Shown: piece after piece, positions 41,621-48,452 of the stretch
How positions within the stretch are numbered: position 1 is the stretch's first letter
How the letters are laid out: every line of letters starts with the position of its first letter
NCBI RefSeq assembly: GCF_038396755.1
Contig: NZ_CP149822.1
Location: forward strand, 2,852,001 to 2,916,000
Source: Chitinophaga pollutisoli
Lineage (GTDB): Bacteria > Bacteroidota > Bacteroidia > Chitinophagales > Chitinophagaceae
Length of the DNA stretch: 64,000 bases
Reading direction: 5' to 3'
Notes under the pieces: model-generated
Database searches by the model: none
What the model saw: only the letters and a program-made list of their open reading frames with translations
What the model was told of the DNA's origin: nothing
Made by a program: the position numbers and the translations under genes

Positions 41621-41628
41621 TACATTTG
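41621..41628 (+). promoter_or_regulatory. Promoter -7 element of meaB
   Basis: TACATTTG, an exact TAnnTTTG match, only 4 bases before the ATG at 41633. If this is used, the mRNA would be leaderless or nearly so. Confidence 0.5.
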
Positions 41629-41632
41629 TTGC

Positions 41633-42532
41633 ATGTCTGCATTACTTGACCGGCTCCTTTCGGGAGACGCCAGAGCCCTGGCCCGGAGCATTTCCCTGGT
41701 GGAGAACGAGGCTCCCGGATATGAGCAGTTGCTGGAATCGCTTCCGGCGCGCGCAGGCACCCGCGTGGTGGGTATTACCGGCCCGCCCGGCGCGGGAAAA
41801 AGCACGCTGGTCAACGCCCTCATCACCGCACTGCTCCAAAGGCAGCAACGTGTAGCCGTTATCGCGGTAGACCCTTCGTCGCCCTTTAATTTCGGCGCGC
41901 TGCTGGGCGACCGCATCCGCATGTCGTCGCACTTCTCCGATCCCAACGTCTTCATCCGTTCCATGGCGAGCCGCGGGGCATTGGGCGGGCTGTGCCCCAA
42001 GATCCTTGAAACGGCCGATCTCATCAAGGCCGCGGGATACGATTACCTGTTCATCGAAACGGTGGGTGTGGGCCAGAGTGAAGTGGAGATCGCCGGCATC
42101 GCGGATACGACCGTGGTGGTGGTGGTGCCGGAAGCAGGCGATGAAATCCAGACCATGAAAGCCGGGCTTATGGAAATCGCCGCGATCTTCGCCGTCAACA
42201 AATCGGATCGCCCGAAGGCCGATGAGTTTGTGCGCAACCTGCGCCTGCTGGCGCATTCGCGGCGGACGGAAGGATGGGAAACGCCCGTGATCAAAACCGT
42301 GGCTTTCCGGGGCGACGGGATCGAAGAGCTGATAGCGGCGCTGGATAACCACCGCGATCACATCCACGAGAACCGCGGGCGCAAATCCTTGCTGTTGGCC
42401 GAAAAGGCCTGGCAACTTATCCAGTACAAAAAGATGCGGCAGGTAGACCGGCAGGGCCTGCTGGCGGAGATCCGCCGCCATATGGACGATCCCGGGTTCA
42501 ACCTCTACCGGATCATTCACCGCTATAGCTGA
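41633..42532 (+). CDS. meaB: Methylmalonyl-CoA mutase-associated GTPase MeaB
   Basis: A 299-residue G3E-family GTPase that gates cobalamin loading and protects methylmalonyl-CoA mutase. The P-loop is GPPGAGKST (50-58); then VIAVDPSSPFNFGALLGDRIRM, the Walker B-like FIETVGVGQSEVEIAGIAD and the base-specific NKSD. The start at 41633 begins MSALLDRLLSGD, as in homologues; a longer in-frame start at 41129 would lie inside the divergent LON-domain gene. The mutase genes are not in the window. Confidence 0.94.
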   Translation: MSALLDRLLSGDARALARSISLVENEAPGYEQLLESLPARAGTRVVGITGPPGAGKSTLVNALITALLQRQQRVAVIAVDPSSPFNFGALLGDRIRMSSHFSDPNVFIRSMASRGALGGLCPKILETADLIKAAGYDYLFIETVGVGQSEVEIAGIADTTVVVVVPEAGDEIQTMKAGLMEIAAIFAVNKSDRPKADEFVRNLRLLAHSRRTEGWETPVIKTVAFRGDGIEELIAALDNHRDHIHENRGRKSLLLAEKAWQLIQYKKMRQVDRQGLLAEIRRHMDDPGFNLYRIIHRYS

Positions 42533-42540
42533 AAAAAGGT

Positions 42541-42548
42541 TATCTTTG
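42541..42548 (+). promoter_or_regulatory. Promoter -7 element of the SMR leader transcript
   Basis: TATCTTTG, an exact TAnnTTTG match, between meaB and a short leader ORF. The SMR gene itself starts about 150 bases further on. Confidence 0.5.
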
Positions 42549-42571
42549 CGCCAAACAACGTAAGCGCAGAC

Positions 42572-42637
42572 ATGTTTACCCGTACCAGAGTATTCCGTCT
42601 TTTCTTCACTTACGCCGTGTTCAATTACGGCGGATGA
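42572..42637 (+). CDS. Possible 21-residue leader peptide
   Basis: ORF MFTRTRVFRLFFTYAVFNYG plus a final Gly, starting 24 bases after the -7 element. Its last codons lie on a hairpin, CGCCGT (42613-42618) with ACGGCG (42627-42632), and its TGA overlaps a second short ATG frame (42634-42675). Arg-rich start and hairpin at the end fit a translation-coupled regulatory leader of the SMR gene. No homologue is recalled. Confidence 0.35.
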   Translation: MFTRTRVFRLFFTYAVFNYGG

Positions 42638-42708
42638 TGCTGCGCACGCTCCTTTTCACATCCACATTTCTGTAATATTTTTCTCATCATCTAAATCAAA
42701 GCATTGTT

Positions 42709-43035
42709 ATGGCTTGGTTATTCCTGGTGCTGGGCGGTCTTTTCGAGATCGGCTTTACCATTTCGCTGAAGTATTCCGAGAATTTCACGAAGCTCTGGCC
42801 TTCGGTATCGTTCGCAGTTTGCATTTCACTGAGCTTCTTTTTGCTCAACAAAGCGATCAACAACGGGTTGCCGATAGGCACCGCATACGCGGTATGGACG
42901 GGCATCGGCGCGGCAGGTACCGCCATCGCGGGCATGCTTATTTTCAAAGAGCCGGCAACGGCCATGCGGCTGTTGTTCCTGGTCATGCTGATCGGGTCCA
43001 TCATCGGGCTGAAATTCGTTTCTGAAGCGCATTAG
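42709..43035 (+). CDS. Small multidrug resistance (SMR) family transporter
   Basis: A 108-residue membrane protein with four helices. The essential Glu13 lies in GGLFEIGFTISLKYSENFT; helix 4 follows PIGTAYAVWTGIGAAGTAIAGMLIFKEP. This sequence is closest to the SugE/Gdx branch, many of which export guanidinium, but drug-exporting SMRs share most features. It follows an unusual leader (42541-42708), which might carry regulation. Confidence 0.9.
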   Translation: MAWLFLVLGGLFEIGFTISLKYSENFTKLWPSVSFAVCISLSFFLLNKAINNGLPIGTAYAVWTGIGAAGTAIAGMLIFKEPATAMRLLFLVMLIGSIIGLKFVSEAH

Positions 43036-43036
43036 C

Positions 43037-43062
43037 AAAGAGGCCTCGGGGCCTCTTTTTTT
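43037..43062 (+). terminator. Terminator of the SMR gene
   Basis: AAAGAGGCC (43037-43045) pairs with GGCCTCTTT (43050-43058), loop TCGG, then T-run. Confidence 0.8.
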
Positions 43063-43433
43063 ATTTCAGCCAGGGAGCGTTTTCTGATGGAAAGGTTGCG
43101 GATACGTTGTAAATTAGCAGGCATCATCCCACACCAGCAACACCGGTGGCCGGGAAAAAGGAGTGATCAGCTGCAGGGCTCCGGCGCAGAACATGTAGCA
43201 GCCAATTACAGAAGTTTCATTTCAACCGAATAGATATATCAAAATATAGAGATGCAAGTTGACTGACAGGCAAAGCGTCCAGGGCATATCAAAATTAACC
43301 TCAAAATACTTGTGAATCACCATGAAAGTGTGATAGCTGAGGTATAAATCTTTCGTACATTACGCCCCCCGTGAAAACCCGCCAGATGAAACAATTTAGT
43401 AAAAGGTAAAACTACTGCGATACAATCAATACC
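43063..43433. other. Gene-free stretch upstream of the MarR gene
   Basis: 371 bp with no coding sequence, RNA or repeat that I can support. A weak -7-like sequence (TAAATCTTTC) lies around 43344-43353 and may drive the MarR gene. Confidence 0.4.
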
Positions 43434-44045
43434 ATGCGAAAGGAATCCACCTTCAACCCGGAGCATCAGGCTACCAATACCGCCAGTAAAGTGGTGGCCG
43501 CACTGGAAAGACTTTCAGAAGCTTTCCGCGTGTTGCTTTGGCAGGAAGCGAAACAATACGGGATCAGCCCCATTCAGGTGCAGATCCTGACTTACCTCCT
43601 TCATTATCCGGAAAAACTAAAAACAGTTACGCATCTTGCCGCGCATTTCAACATGACGAAAGCGACGATCAGCGATGCGATCAAGACGATTGAATCCAAG
43701 GGATTTGTAAGAAGGAAAGATGACAAAGAAGACAGCCGCAGCCATACCCTGCACCTGACCCGCGAGGGAAAAACGGTTGCCCGGCGGGTGGAGCGTTTTG
43801 CAGAGCCGATGCAGGAATCCGTGCAGGACATGCCTGCGGAAAAGCAGGCGGGCATGCTGGAGCAATTGCTGGGCCTTATCCAGGATCTGAACAAGAACCT
43901 GATCATCACGCCGCAGCGGATGTGCTACAACTGCAGATTTTATGAAAAGAAAGGGAAATTACATTATTGTCACCTCGTGAACGCCATTCTCAAAGCGGCG
44001 GAATTGCGGGTAGAGTGCCCCGAATTCAGGAAACCAGCCATTTGA
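43434..44045 (+). CDS. MarR-type regulator with C-terminal four-Cys cluster
   Basis: A 203-residue regulator. Residues 18-155 are a MarR-like winged helix (LLWQEAKQYGISPIQVQILTYLL, then MTKATISDAIKTIESKGFVRRKDDKEDSRSHTLHLT). A C-terminal extension holds four Cys: C164 and C167 (MCYNCRFYEKKG), C179 (HYC) and C195 (VECPEF), a possible zinc or iron-sulfur site. That would make it a redox, metal or nitric oxide sensor, which is inference. It sits next to, and convergent with, the cytochrome oxidase cluster. Confidence 0.85.
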   Translation: MRKESTFNPEHQATNTASKVVAALERLSEAFRVLLWQEAKQYGISPIQVQILTYLLHYPEKLKTVTHLAAHFNMTKATISDAIKTIESKGFVRRKDDKEDSRSHTLHLTREGKTVARRVERFAEPMQESVQDMPAEKQAGMLEQLLGLIQDLNKNLIITPQRMCYNCRFYEKKGKLHYCHLVNAILKAAELRVECPEFRKPAI

Positions 44046-44058
44046 TTGGAGCGCGCGC

Positions 44059-44274
44059 TTATTGCGCCCGCTGGCTTCTCCACCAGCGGAAGCCCAAAAA
44101 CAGGCCCAGCGCCAGCGGCGCGGCGGCCAGCATCAGGATACCATTATTAAGGCCTTTGGCCGGACCTTCGCCCAGCTGCTGCGCAGTTTTGGTGCAAAGG
44201 GAGCATTGCGCCATCATCTGGCTTCCGGGCAGCAGGAGCGCTGCGGTCATCAACAGGAAGAATATCTTTTTCAC
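44059..44274 (-). CDS. Small membrane protein with CSLC motif
   Basis: A 71-residue protein with signal peptide MKKIFFLLMTAALLLPGSQMMAQ, a CSLC pair just after cleavage (C24, C27), and one membrane helix (ILMLAAAPLALGLFLGF). It lies last in the oxidase cluster, 50 bp after the DUF420 gene on the same strand. The exposed Cys pair could bind copper or undergo dithiol chemistry for CuA assembly; this is a guess from location. Confidence 0.65.
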   Translation of the reverse strand: MKKIFFLLMTAALLLPGSQMMAQCSLCTKTAQQLGEGPAKGLNNGILMLAAAPLALGLFLGFRWWRSQRAQ

Positions 44275-44324
44275 AATCCGAAATTAGGAATTTTTCATGC
44301 GCCCGCACCTGATTTATATCAGGC

Positions 44325-44897
44325 TCAGGCGTAGTAAGGTGAAATCATGATATACACGATCACGCCGGTGACGGCTACGTAGAACCAGATCGGCCAGGTG
44401 ATCCGCGCAATGCGGCGGTGCTTCGGCCAGTCGGACTGGAAGCCCCGCAGCAGGGTGAATAATACCAGCGGTACGATCACGATGGCCAGAAGGATATGCG
44501 TGAGCAGCAAAAAGAAATACATGTACCGGATGCTGCCTACAGCCGCGATCTCCGCGGCGTCTACCACGCCATTGTGATCTATATCCCCGAATTTGGTGGA
44601 ATCGGTGAGGAAGTGGTAGGTTACATACGACAGGAGGAACAGCACCGAAAGCCCCACGGCGCTGAGGTTCGCCCATTTATGCGCGTTTCGGCGCCCGTTC
44701 TTGATAAAATAAAGGCTCGCCAGCAGGAGCACCGCCGTGGCGGAGTTGAGGCAAGCGTGGAAGAAAGGCATCACCTTCACGTCGAAACCCGCGTCCACAT
44801 TGGGCTTCGGGATAACGAACAGCACCGCCACCACTACGGGGATAGCGATGGATACGATGGTGATGAATACGTTCAGGTTCTTTTGCTTCAGATTCAT
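44325..44897 (-). CDS. DUF420 membrane protein
   Basis: A 190-residue inner membrane protein with five helices and the DUF420 conserved His residues (MPFFHACLNSATAVLLL, VTYHFLTDSTKFGD, LLLTHILLAIVIVPLVLFTL, WPKHRRIARITWPIWFYVAVTG). It resembles the CtaM/YozB group of oxidase assembly factors in Firmicutes, and its place behind SCO supports that role. The ATG at 44897 is used; an alternative GTG at 44903 adds two residues. Confidence 0.88.
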   Translation of the reverse strand: MNLKQKNLNVFITIVSIAIPVVVAVLFVIPKPNVDAGFDVKVMPFFHACLNSATAVLLLASLYFIKNGRRNAHKWANLSAVGLSVLFLLSYVTYHFLTDSTKFGDIDHNGVVDAAEIAAVGSIRYMYFFLLLTHILLAIVIVPLVLFTLLRGFQSDWPKHRRIARITWPIWFYVAVTGVIVYIMISPYYA

Positions 44898-44912
44898 GTG
44901 CACGGGTATTTG

Positions 44913-45566
44913 TTAGTGGGCGGAAGAAAACAGGCGCTTGAGCAGGCCGGGCTTCTTTTTGTCTTTGGCGATATGCAGGATGGCGATATCGTTCACCATG
45001 CGGCGAACGTCGCTGGTATCCATGCCGTTATAGTAACCGCGGATAAATCGGTTTTTGTCGATCACTACAAATTTCTCGGTGTGGATGAAATCATCCGGGC
45101 CGCCGTCTCCTTCCAGGGCGTTGACGAAGAATTCGTACCGGGCCAGGTCGTAGATGGTTTTCTTCTCACCGGTAAGGAGCCACCAGTTGCGGGGGTCGAT
45201 GTTCCGCGTGTCGGCATAATGCTTGAGCACGGGCACGGAGTCGCGCACAGGATCTACCGAGAGGGAGAGTATCTGAATGAGGGTGTCGTTCTTGGCGTTG
45301 ATGTAAGAGTCCTGCACCCGCTTCAGGTTTTTGATGAGGGTGGGGCATATGGTGGGACAGCTCGTAAAGAAGAAATTCACGACGAGGATCTTGCCGTCGA
45401 GCTGGCGGAGGCTGACCTGTTCGCCGAGCTGGTTGGTGAGGGTGAAATCCTGTACCTGGTGGTAGATGGTATCGTAGGTGGTTTTTCCGTCCTTCACAAT
45501 GGTGTCCACTCTTTCCGCGATGAGAAACGGCGGCACTTCCACGACATTTTTGCCGTAATGGTCCAC
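44913..45566 (-). CDS. SCO1/SenC family copper chaperone
   Basis: A thioredoxin-fold protein that loads copper into the CuA site of oxidase subunit II. The CxxxC is C70/C74 (VNFFFTSCPTICPTLIKN) and the third ligand His lies in DFIHTEKFVVID. The first canonical start is GTG 45566, but the same open frame continues upstream as a clear membrane anchor (RKAILGVALAILVPLTGYLIV) with no ATG, GTG or TTG; the natural start may be ATC 45632 (before NRKAIL) or may be mis-sequenced. Without that part the protein would lose its anchor. Confidence 0.85.
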   Translation of the reverse strand: MDHYGKNVVEVPPFLIAERVDTIVKDGKTTYDTIYHQVQDFTLTNQLGEQVSLRQLDGKILVVNFFFTSCPTICPTLIKNLKRVQDSYINAKNDTLIQILSLSVDPVRDSVPVLKHYADTRNIDPRNWWLLTGEKKTIYDLARYEFFVNALEGDGGPDDFIHTEKFVVIDKNRFIRGYYNGMDTSDVRRMVNDIAILHIAKDKKKPGLLKRLFSSAH

Positions 45567-45661
45567 GATCAGGTAACCCGTGAGGGGTACGAGGATGGCC
45601 AGTGCTACGCCGAGTATTGCTTTCCTGTTGATAACCGTAAATTTTAGACGTGATATAAAAG

Positions 45662-45710
45662 CGAAAATGTAAAAGCGTTGCTGTATGACGGCATCACTTT
45701 TACATTTTCG
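45662..45710 (-). terminator. 14-bp inverted repeat between COX IV and SCO
   Basis: CGAAAATGTAAAAG (45662-45675) and CTTTTACATTTTCG (45697-45710) pair perfectly with a 21-base loop. It follows the COX IV stop and may be a partial terminator or processing site within the operon. Confidence 0.5.
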
Positions 45711-45732
45711 AGTATCGAGTTACGACCAGTGG

Positions 45733-46125
45733 TTAGTGATGGTTGCCACCACCGTGCGCGGGTGCTACTTTTTCAGCAGGCAGCGGCGCGCTGGGAGAAT
45801 TCCTGCGCATGTGCTTCCAGCTGTCGCCATCCGCGAGGAAGGCGATGATGAACCAGATGAACAGCAGCAGCGGCATCAGGATCGTCCAGATAAGGTTTTT
45901 GATTTCATGGCCAAGGTGCATGAATTCAGCAACGATATAGAAAGCCTTTACGATGGTCAGGCCGATGAATACGGAGTTCAGCAACAGTTTGCCGGGGAAG
46001 CCGGTATACAGGTGCAGGAATGCGAGCCCTACTTCCACCATGGTAACGATCAGGAGGATCCAGAATGTTCTCCAGATGCTCTTGATGGATGCCTGCCTGT
46101 CGGATGCGTTATGAGTATGCGCCAT
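45733..46125 (-). CDS. Cytochrome c oxidase subunit IV-like protein
   Basis: A 130-residue protein with three membrane helices (TFWILLIVTMVEVGLAFLHLY, LLLNSVFIGLTIVKAFYIV, LIWTILMPLLLFIWFIIAFLADG), matching the bacterial COX4/CtaF-like family. It begins MAHTHNASDRQ and ends with a His/Gly-rich tail (APAHGGGNHH). The small subunit stabilises the oxidase core. Part of the minus-strand oxidase operon. Confidence 0.88.
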   Translation of the reverse strand: MAHTHNASDRQASIKSIWRTFWILLIVTMVEVGLAFLHLYTGFPGKLLLNSVFIGLTIVKAFYIVAEFMHLGHEIKNLIWTILMPLLLFIWFIIAFLADGDSWKHMRRNSPSAPLPAEKVAPAHGGGNHH

Positions 46126-46183
46126 GATCTTAAAAATCTTTTCTCTTTATAAAAATGCGTTCAGTCAAAAATCTTGTCCCGGA

Positions 46184-46861
46184 TTAGAGGAGATAGAAGC
46201 AGGTGAATACGAATACCCACACCAGGTCTACAAAGTGCCAGTAGAGGCCCACTTTTTCCACCATTTCATAGTGGCCGCGGCGCTGGTAGGTACCTTTCAG
46301 GACGTTTACGAGAACGATAATGTTCAGGATCACGCCGGAGGTTACGTGGAGGCCGTGGAAGCCGGTGATGGTGAAGAAGAAGTCGGTGAAGTTCGTGGAG
46401 ATGGCAGCCGTTCCGTCAGCGTTCGGGAAGGGATTTTGTCCCCACCAGGCGCCTACTTCGTGCAGGTGCATCCATTCCCAGGCCTGGCAGCCTAAGAACA
46501 TGATACCGCCTAAGATGGTCCAGGACAGCCATTTCACAACGGACTGTTTGTCCATGTATTTACCAGCATTCACAGCCAGTACCATGGTAACGGAAGACAT
46601 GATCAGGATGAATGTCATCAAGCTCACGAATACCAGCGGGAGGTCTGCATGGCCCATGAACGGGAAGGAGTGGAATACGACGTTGGGATCAGGCCATGCT
46701 TCGGCCATGAAACGTTGCGTGCCGTAAGCGATCAGCAATGCGCCGAATGTGAAGGCATCGGAAATGAGGAAGTACCACATCATCAGTTTGCCATAGCTCA
46801 CGTTGAAGGGAGAAGACCCTCCGCTCCACCATTTTTTGTTCGCTGTTACTGCGTTATCCAT
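46184..46861 (-). CDS. Cytochrome c oxidase subunit III (first of two)
   Basis: A 225-residue heme-copper oxidase subunit III with seven predicted helices, including FLISDAFTFGALLIAYG, FILIMSSVTMVLAVNAGKYM, FGCHGLHVTSG-type segment FHGLHVTSGVILNIIVL and the terminal VGLYWHFVDLVWVFVFTCFYL. A second, shorter subunit III gene lies 57 bp upstream; paired subunit III-like genes are usual in Bacteroidota oxidase operons. It is the larger form. Confidence 0.92.
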   Translation of the reverse strand: MDNAVTANKKWWSGGSSPFNVSYGKLMMWYFLISDAFTFGALLIAYGTQRFMAEAWPDPNVVFHSFPFMGHADLPLVFVSLMTFILIMSSVTMVLAVNAGKYMDKQSVVKWLSWTILGGIMFLGCQAWEWMHLHEVGAWWGQNPFPNADGTAAISTNFTDFFFTITGFHGLHVTSGVILNIIVLVNVLKGTYQRRGHYEMVEKVGLYWHFVDLVWVFVFTCFYLL

Positions 46862-46918
46862 TGTACGATTTGTGAATTTTATTGGTTCTAAACAGTATCT
46901 TTTTCTATTCTTCTTCTA

Positions 46919-47482
46919 TTATCGGGCCAGGCTGAAAAATATCAGCAGGTAAATCCAGAGCCCGTCCACGAAATGCCAATAGGTGGATGCTACTTCGATG
47001 GGCACGGAGCTGTACGTGCGTACGCGGGTGCGGAATGCCCGGAAGAACATTACCAGGAGCACCGCAACGCCGCCGAGGACGTGCAGGACGTGTGCGCCTA
47101 CGATCGCGTAGATGAAGGAGGCCGACACCGTGCTGTCGAGCGCGAGGCCGTGGTTCTTCATATCCGCGAAGCCGATGAACTGGCATACCGTGAAGGCGAT
47201 GCCCAGCAAGGCTGTCAGAGTGATCAGCTGCTTGTAAGCGCCCATGTTGCGCGCCTTGAACTGGCGGCCGGCCAGGTAAATGGTGCCGCTGCTTAGCAGG
47301 ATCAGTACGGTTGACACATAAAAGATAGCCGGCAGGTCGAAGCTGAGCCAGTTGGCCTGCGAGCGTTTCACCACATAGGCGCTCGTGAACCCGATGAACA
47401 TCATGGTGATGCTCGCCATCGCGATCCACATAGAGTACTTATGCGGGTGTATCTTATTTTTAGGTGCGTTCATTGTAATCAT
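46919..47482 (-). CDS. Cytochrome c oxidase subunit III-like protein (second)
   Basis: A 187-residue, five-helix relative of subunit III: WIAMASITMMFIGFTSAYVVKRS, FYVSTVLILLSSGTIYLAG, LITLTALLGIAFTVCQFIGF, VGAHVLHVLGGVAVLLVMFF and the conserved end STYWHFVDGLWIYLLIFF. It lacks the first two helices of classical subunit III. It follows the heme O synthase gene by 4 nt. Probably a structural partner of the aa3-type enzyme. Confidence 0.9.
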   Translation of the reverse strand: MITMNAPKNKIHPHKYSMWIAMASITMMFIGFTSAYVVKRSQANWLSFDLPAIFYVSTVLILLSSGTIYLAGRQFKARNMGAYKQLITLTALLGIAFTVCQFIGFADMKNHGLALDSTVSASFIYAIVGAHVLHVLGGVAVLLVMFFRAFRTRVRTYSSVPIEVASTYWHFVDGLWIYLLIFFSLAR

Positions 47483-47486
47483 CTCC

Positions 47487-48392
47487 TCACAGTTTTACTT
47501 TATCGAACAACAGTGCCAGCAATATCACTGCCAGGTAAATATACGAACCGAACATCAGTTTCCGGGCCGAGGCTACGTCTTCCTTACGGTACAGCTGCAC
47601 CGCTTTGGAAAGGTACCAGGCGCCGATAATGATGGCCGCGATCGCGGAAATATAACCCGTGAGTCCCAGCAGGTAAGGCGCTACGCCGGCAGGGATCAGC
47701 AACAGGGTGTACATCGCGGCCTGCAGGGCAATCATTTTTCCCGGCCCTGCCTCAGTAGGCATCAGGCGGAACCCTGCACGCGTGTAATCCTTATGCGCCA
47801 CCCAGGCGATCGCCCAGAAGTGCGGGAACTGCCAGAGGAACTGGATCGCGAAAAGCGACCAACCACCGATGGACAACGCATTTTCTCCGGCAGCCCAACC
47901 GATCAGCACCGGGAAAGCCCCCGGCACCGCGCCCACCAGTACAGCCAGCGAGTTCCACTTCTTCCAAGGGGTGTATACGAATCCGTACAGCACCAGCGAC
48001 AAGAGGCTTAACCCCGCCGACAGCCAGTTGAAAGCGAAGCCCATGATAGCGATGCCTCCCACGCCGGTCAGCGCGCAAAGCACCCAGGCTTCCGGAACAG
48101 ACACCCTGCCGCCGGGCAGCGGCCTTACAGCCGTGCGCGCCATCAGTTTGTCCGTCTCCCGCTCCAGGATCTGGTTGATGATATTGGCGGATCCGGATAC
48201 CAGGATGCCGCCGGCAAATAATAAAAGAACTTTAATCAGGCCAAATTCCACACCAGGCACCAACAAATAGGCGACCACGCAGGAGAACACTACCATAAAG
48301 GTGAGCGTGAACTTCATCATCATGAAGTAATCTTTCACCCTGCTTGCAATGGCGTATGATAAAGACAACTTTATGGAATTTTCTTGCAACAT
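47487..48392 (-). CDS. ctaB: Protoheme IX farnesyltransferase (heme O synthase)
   Basis: Adds a farnesyl group to heme B to give heme O, the precursor of heme A used by the oxidase. The 301-residue UbiA-family protein has eight to nine helices and the Asp-rich motif NQILERETDKLMARTAVRPLP (about 92-112), in which the first Asp of the usual N-x3-D is Glu here, as in other Bacteroidota. The second motif is YTPWKKWNSLAVLVGAVPGAFPV. It sits between subunits I and III, so cofactor and apoenzyme are co-expressed. Confidence 0.93.
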   Translation of the reverse strand: MLQENSIKLSLSYAIASRVKDYFMMMKFTLTFMVVFSCVVAYLLVPGVEFGLIKVLLLFAGGILVSGSANIINQILERETDKLMARTAVRPLPGGRVSVPEAWVLCALTGVGGIAIMGFAFNWLSAGLSLLSLVLYGFVYTPWKKWNSLAVLVGAVPGAFPVLIGWAAGENALSIGGWSLFAIQFLWQFPHFWAIAWVAHKDYTRAGFRLMPTEAGPGKMIALQAAMYTLLLIPAGVAPYLLGLTGYISAIAAIIIGAWYLSKAVQLYRKEDVASARKLMFGSYIYLAVILLALLFDKVKL

Positions 48393-48452
48393 ATTAAACT
48401 ACACTATTTCTGTTCCATCATCCTGTTACGGCGGGTATACCCTGCCGGCAGC

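Noticed and set aside
41129..41632. N-terminal extension of meaB by 168 residues
   Set aside because: It would read antisense through the LON-domain gene; the family start is MSALLDRLL at 41633.
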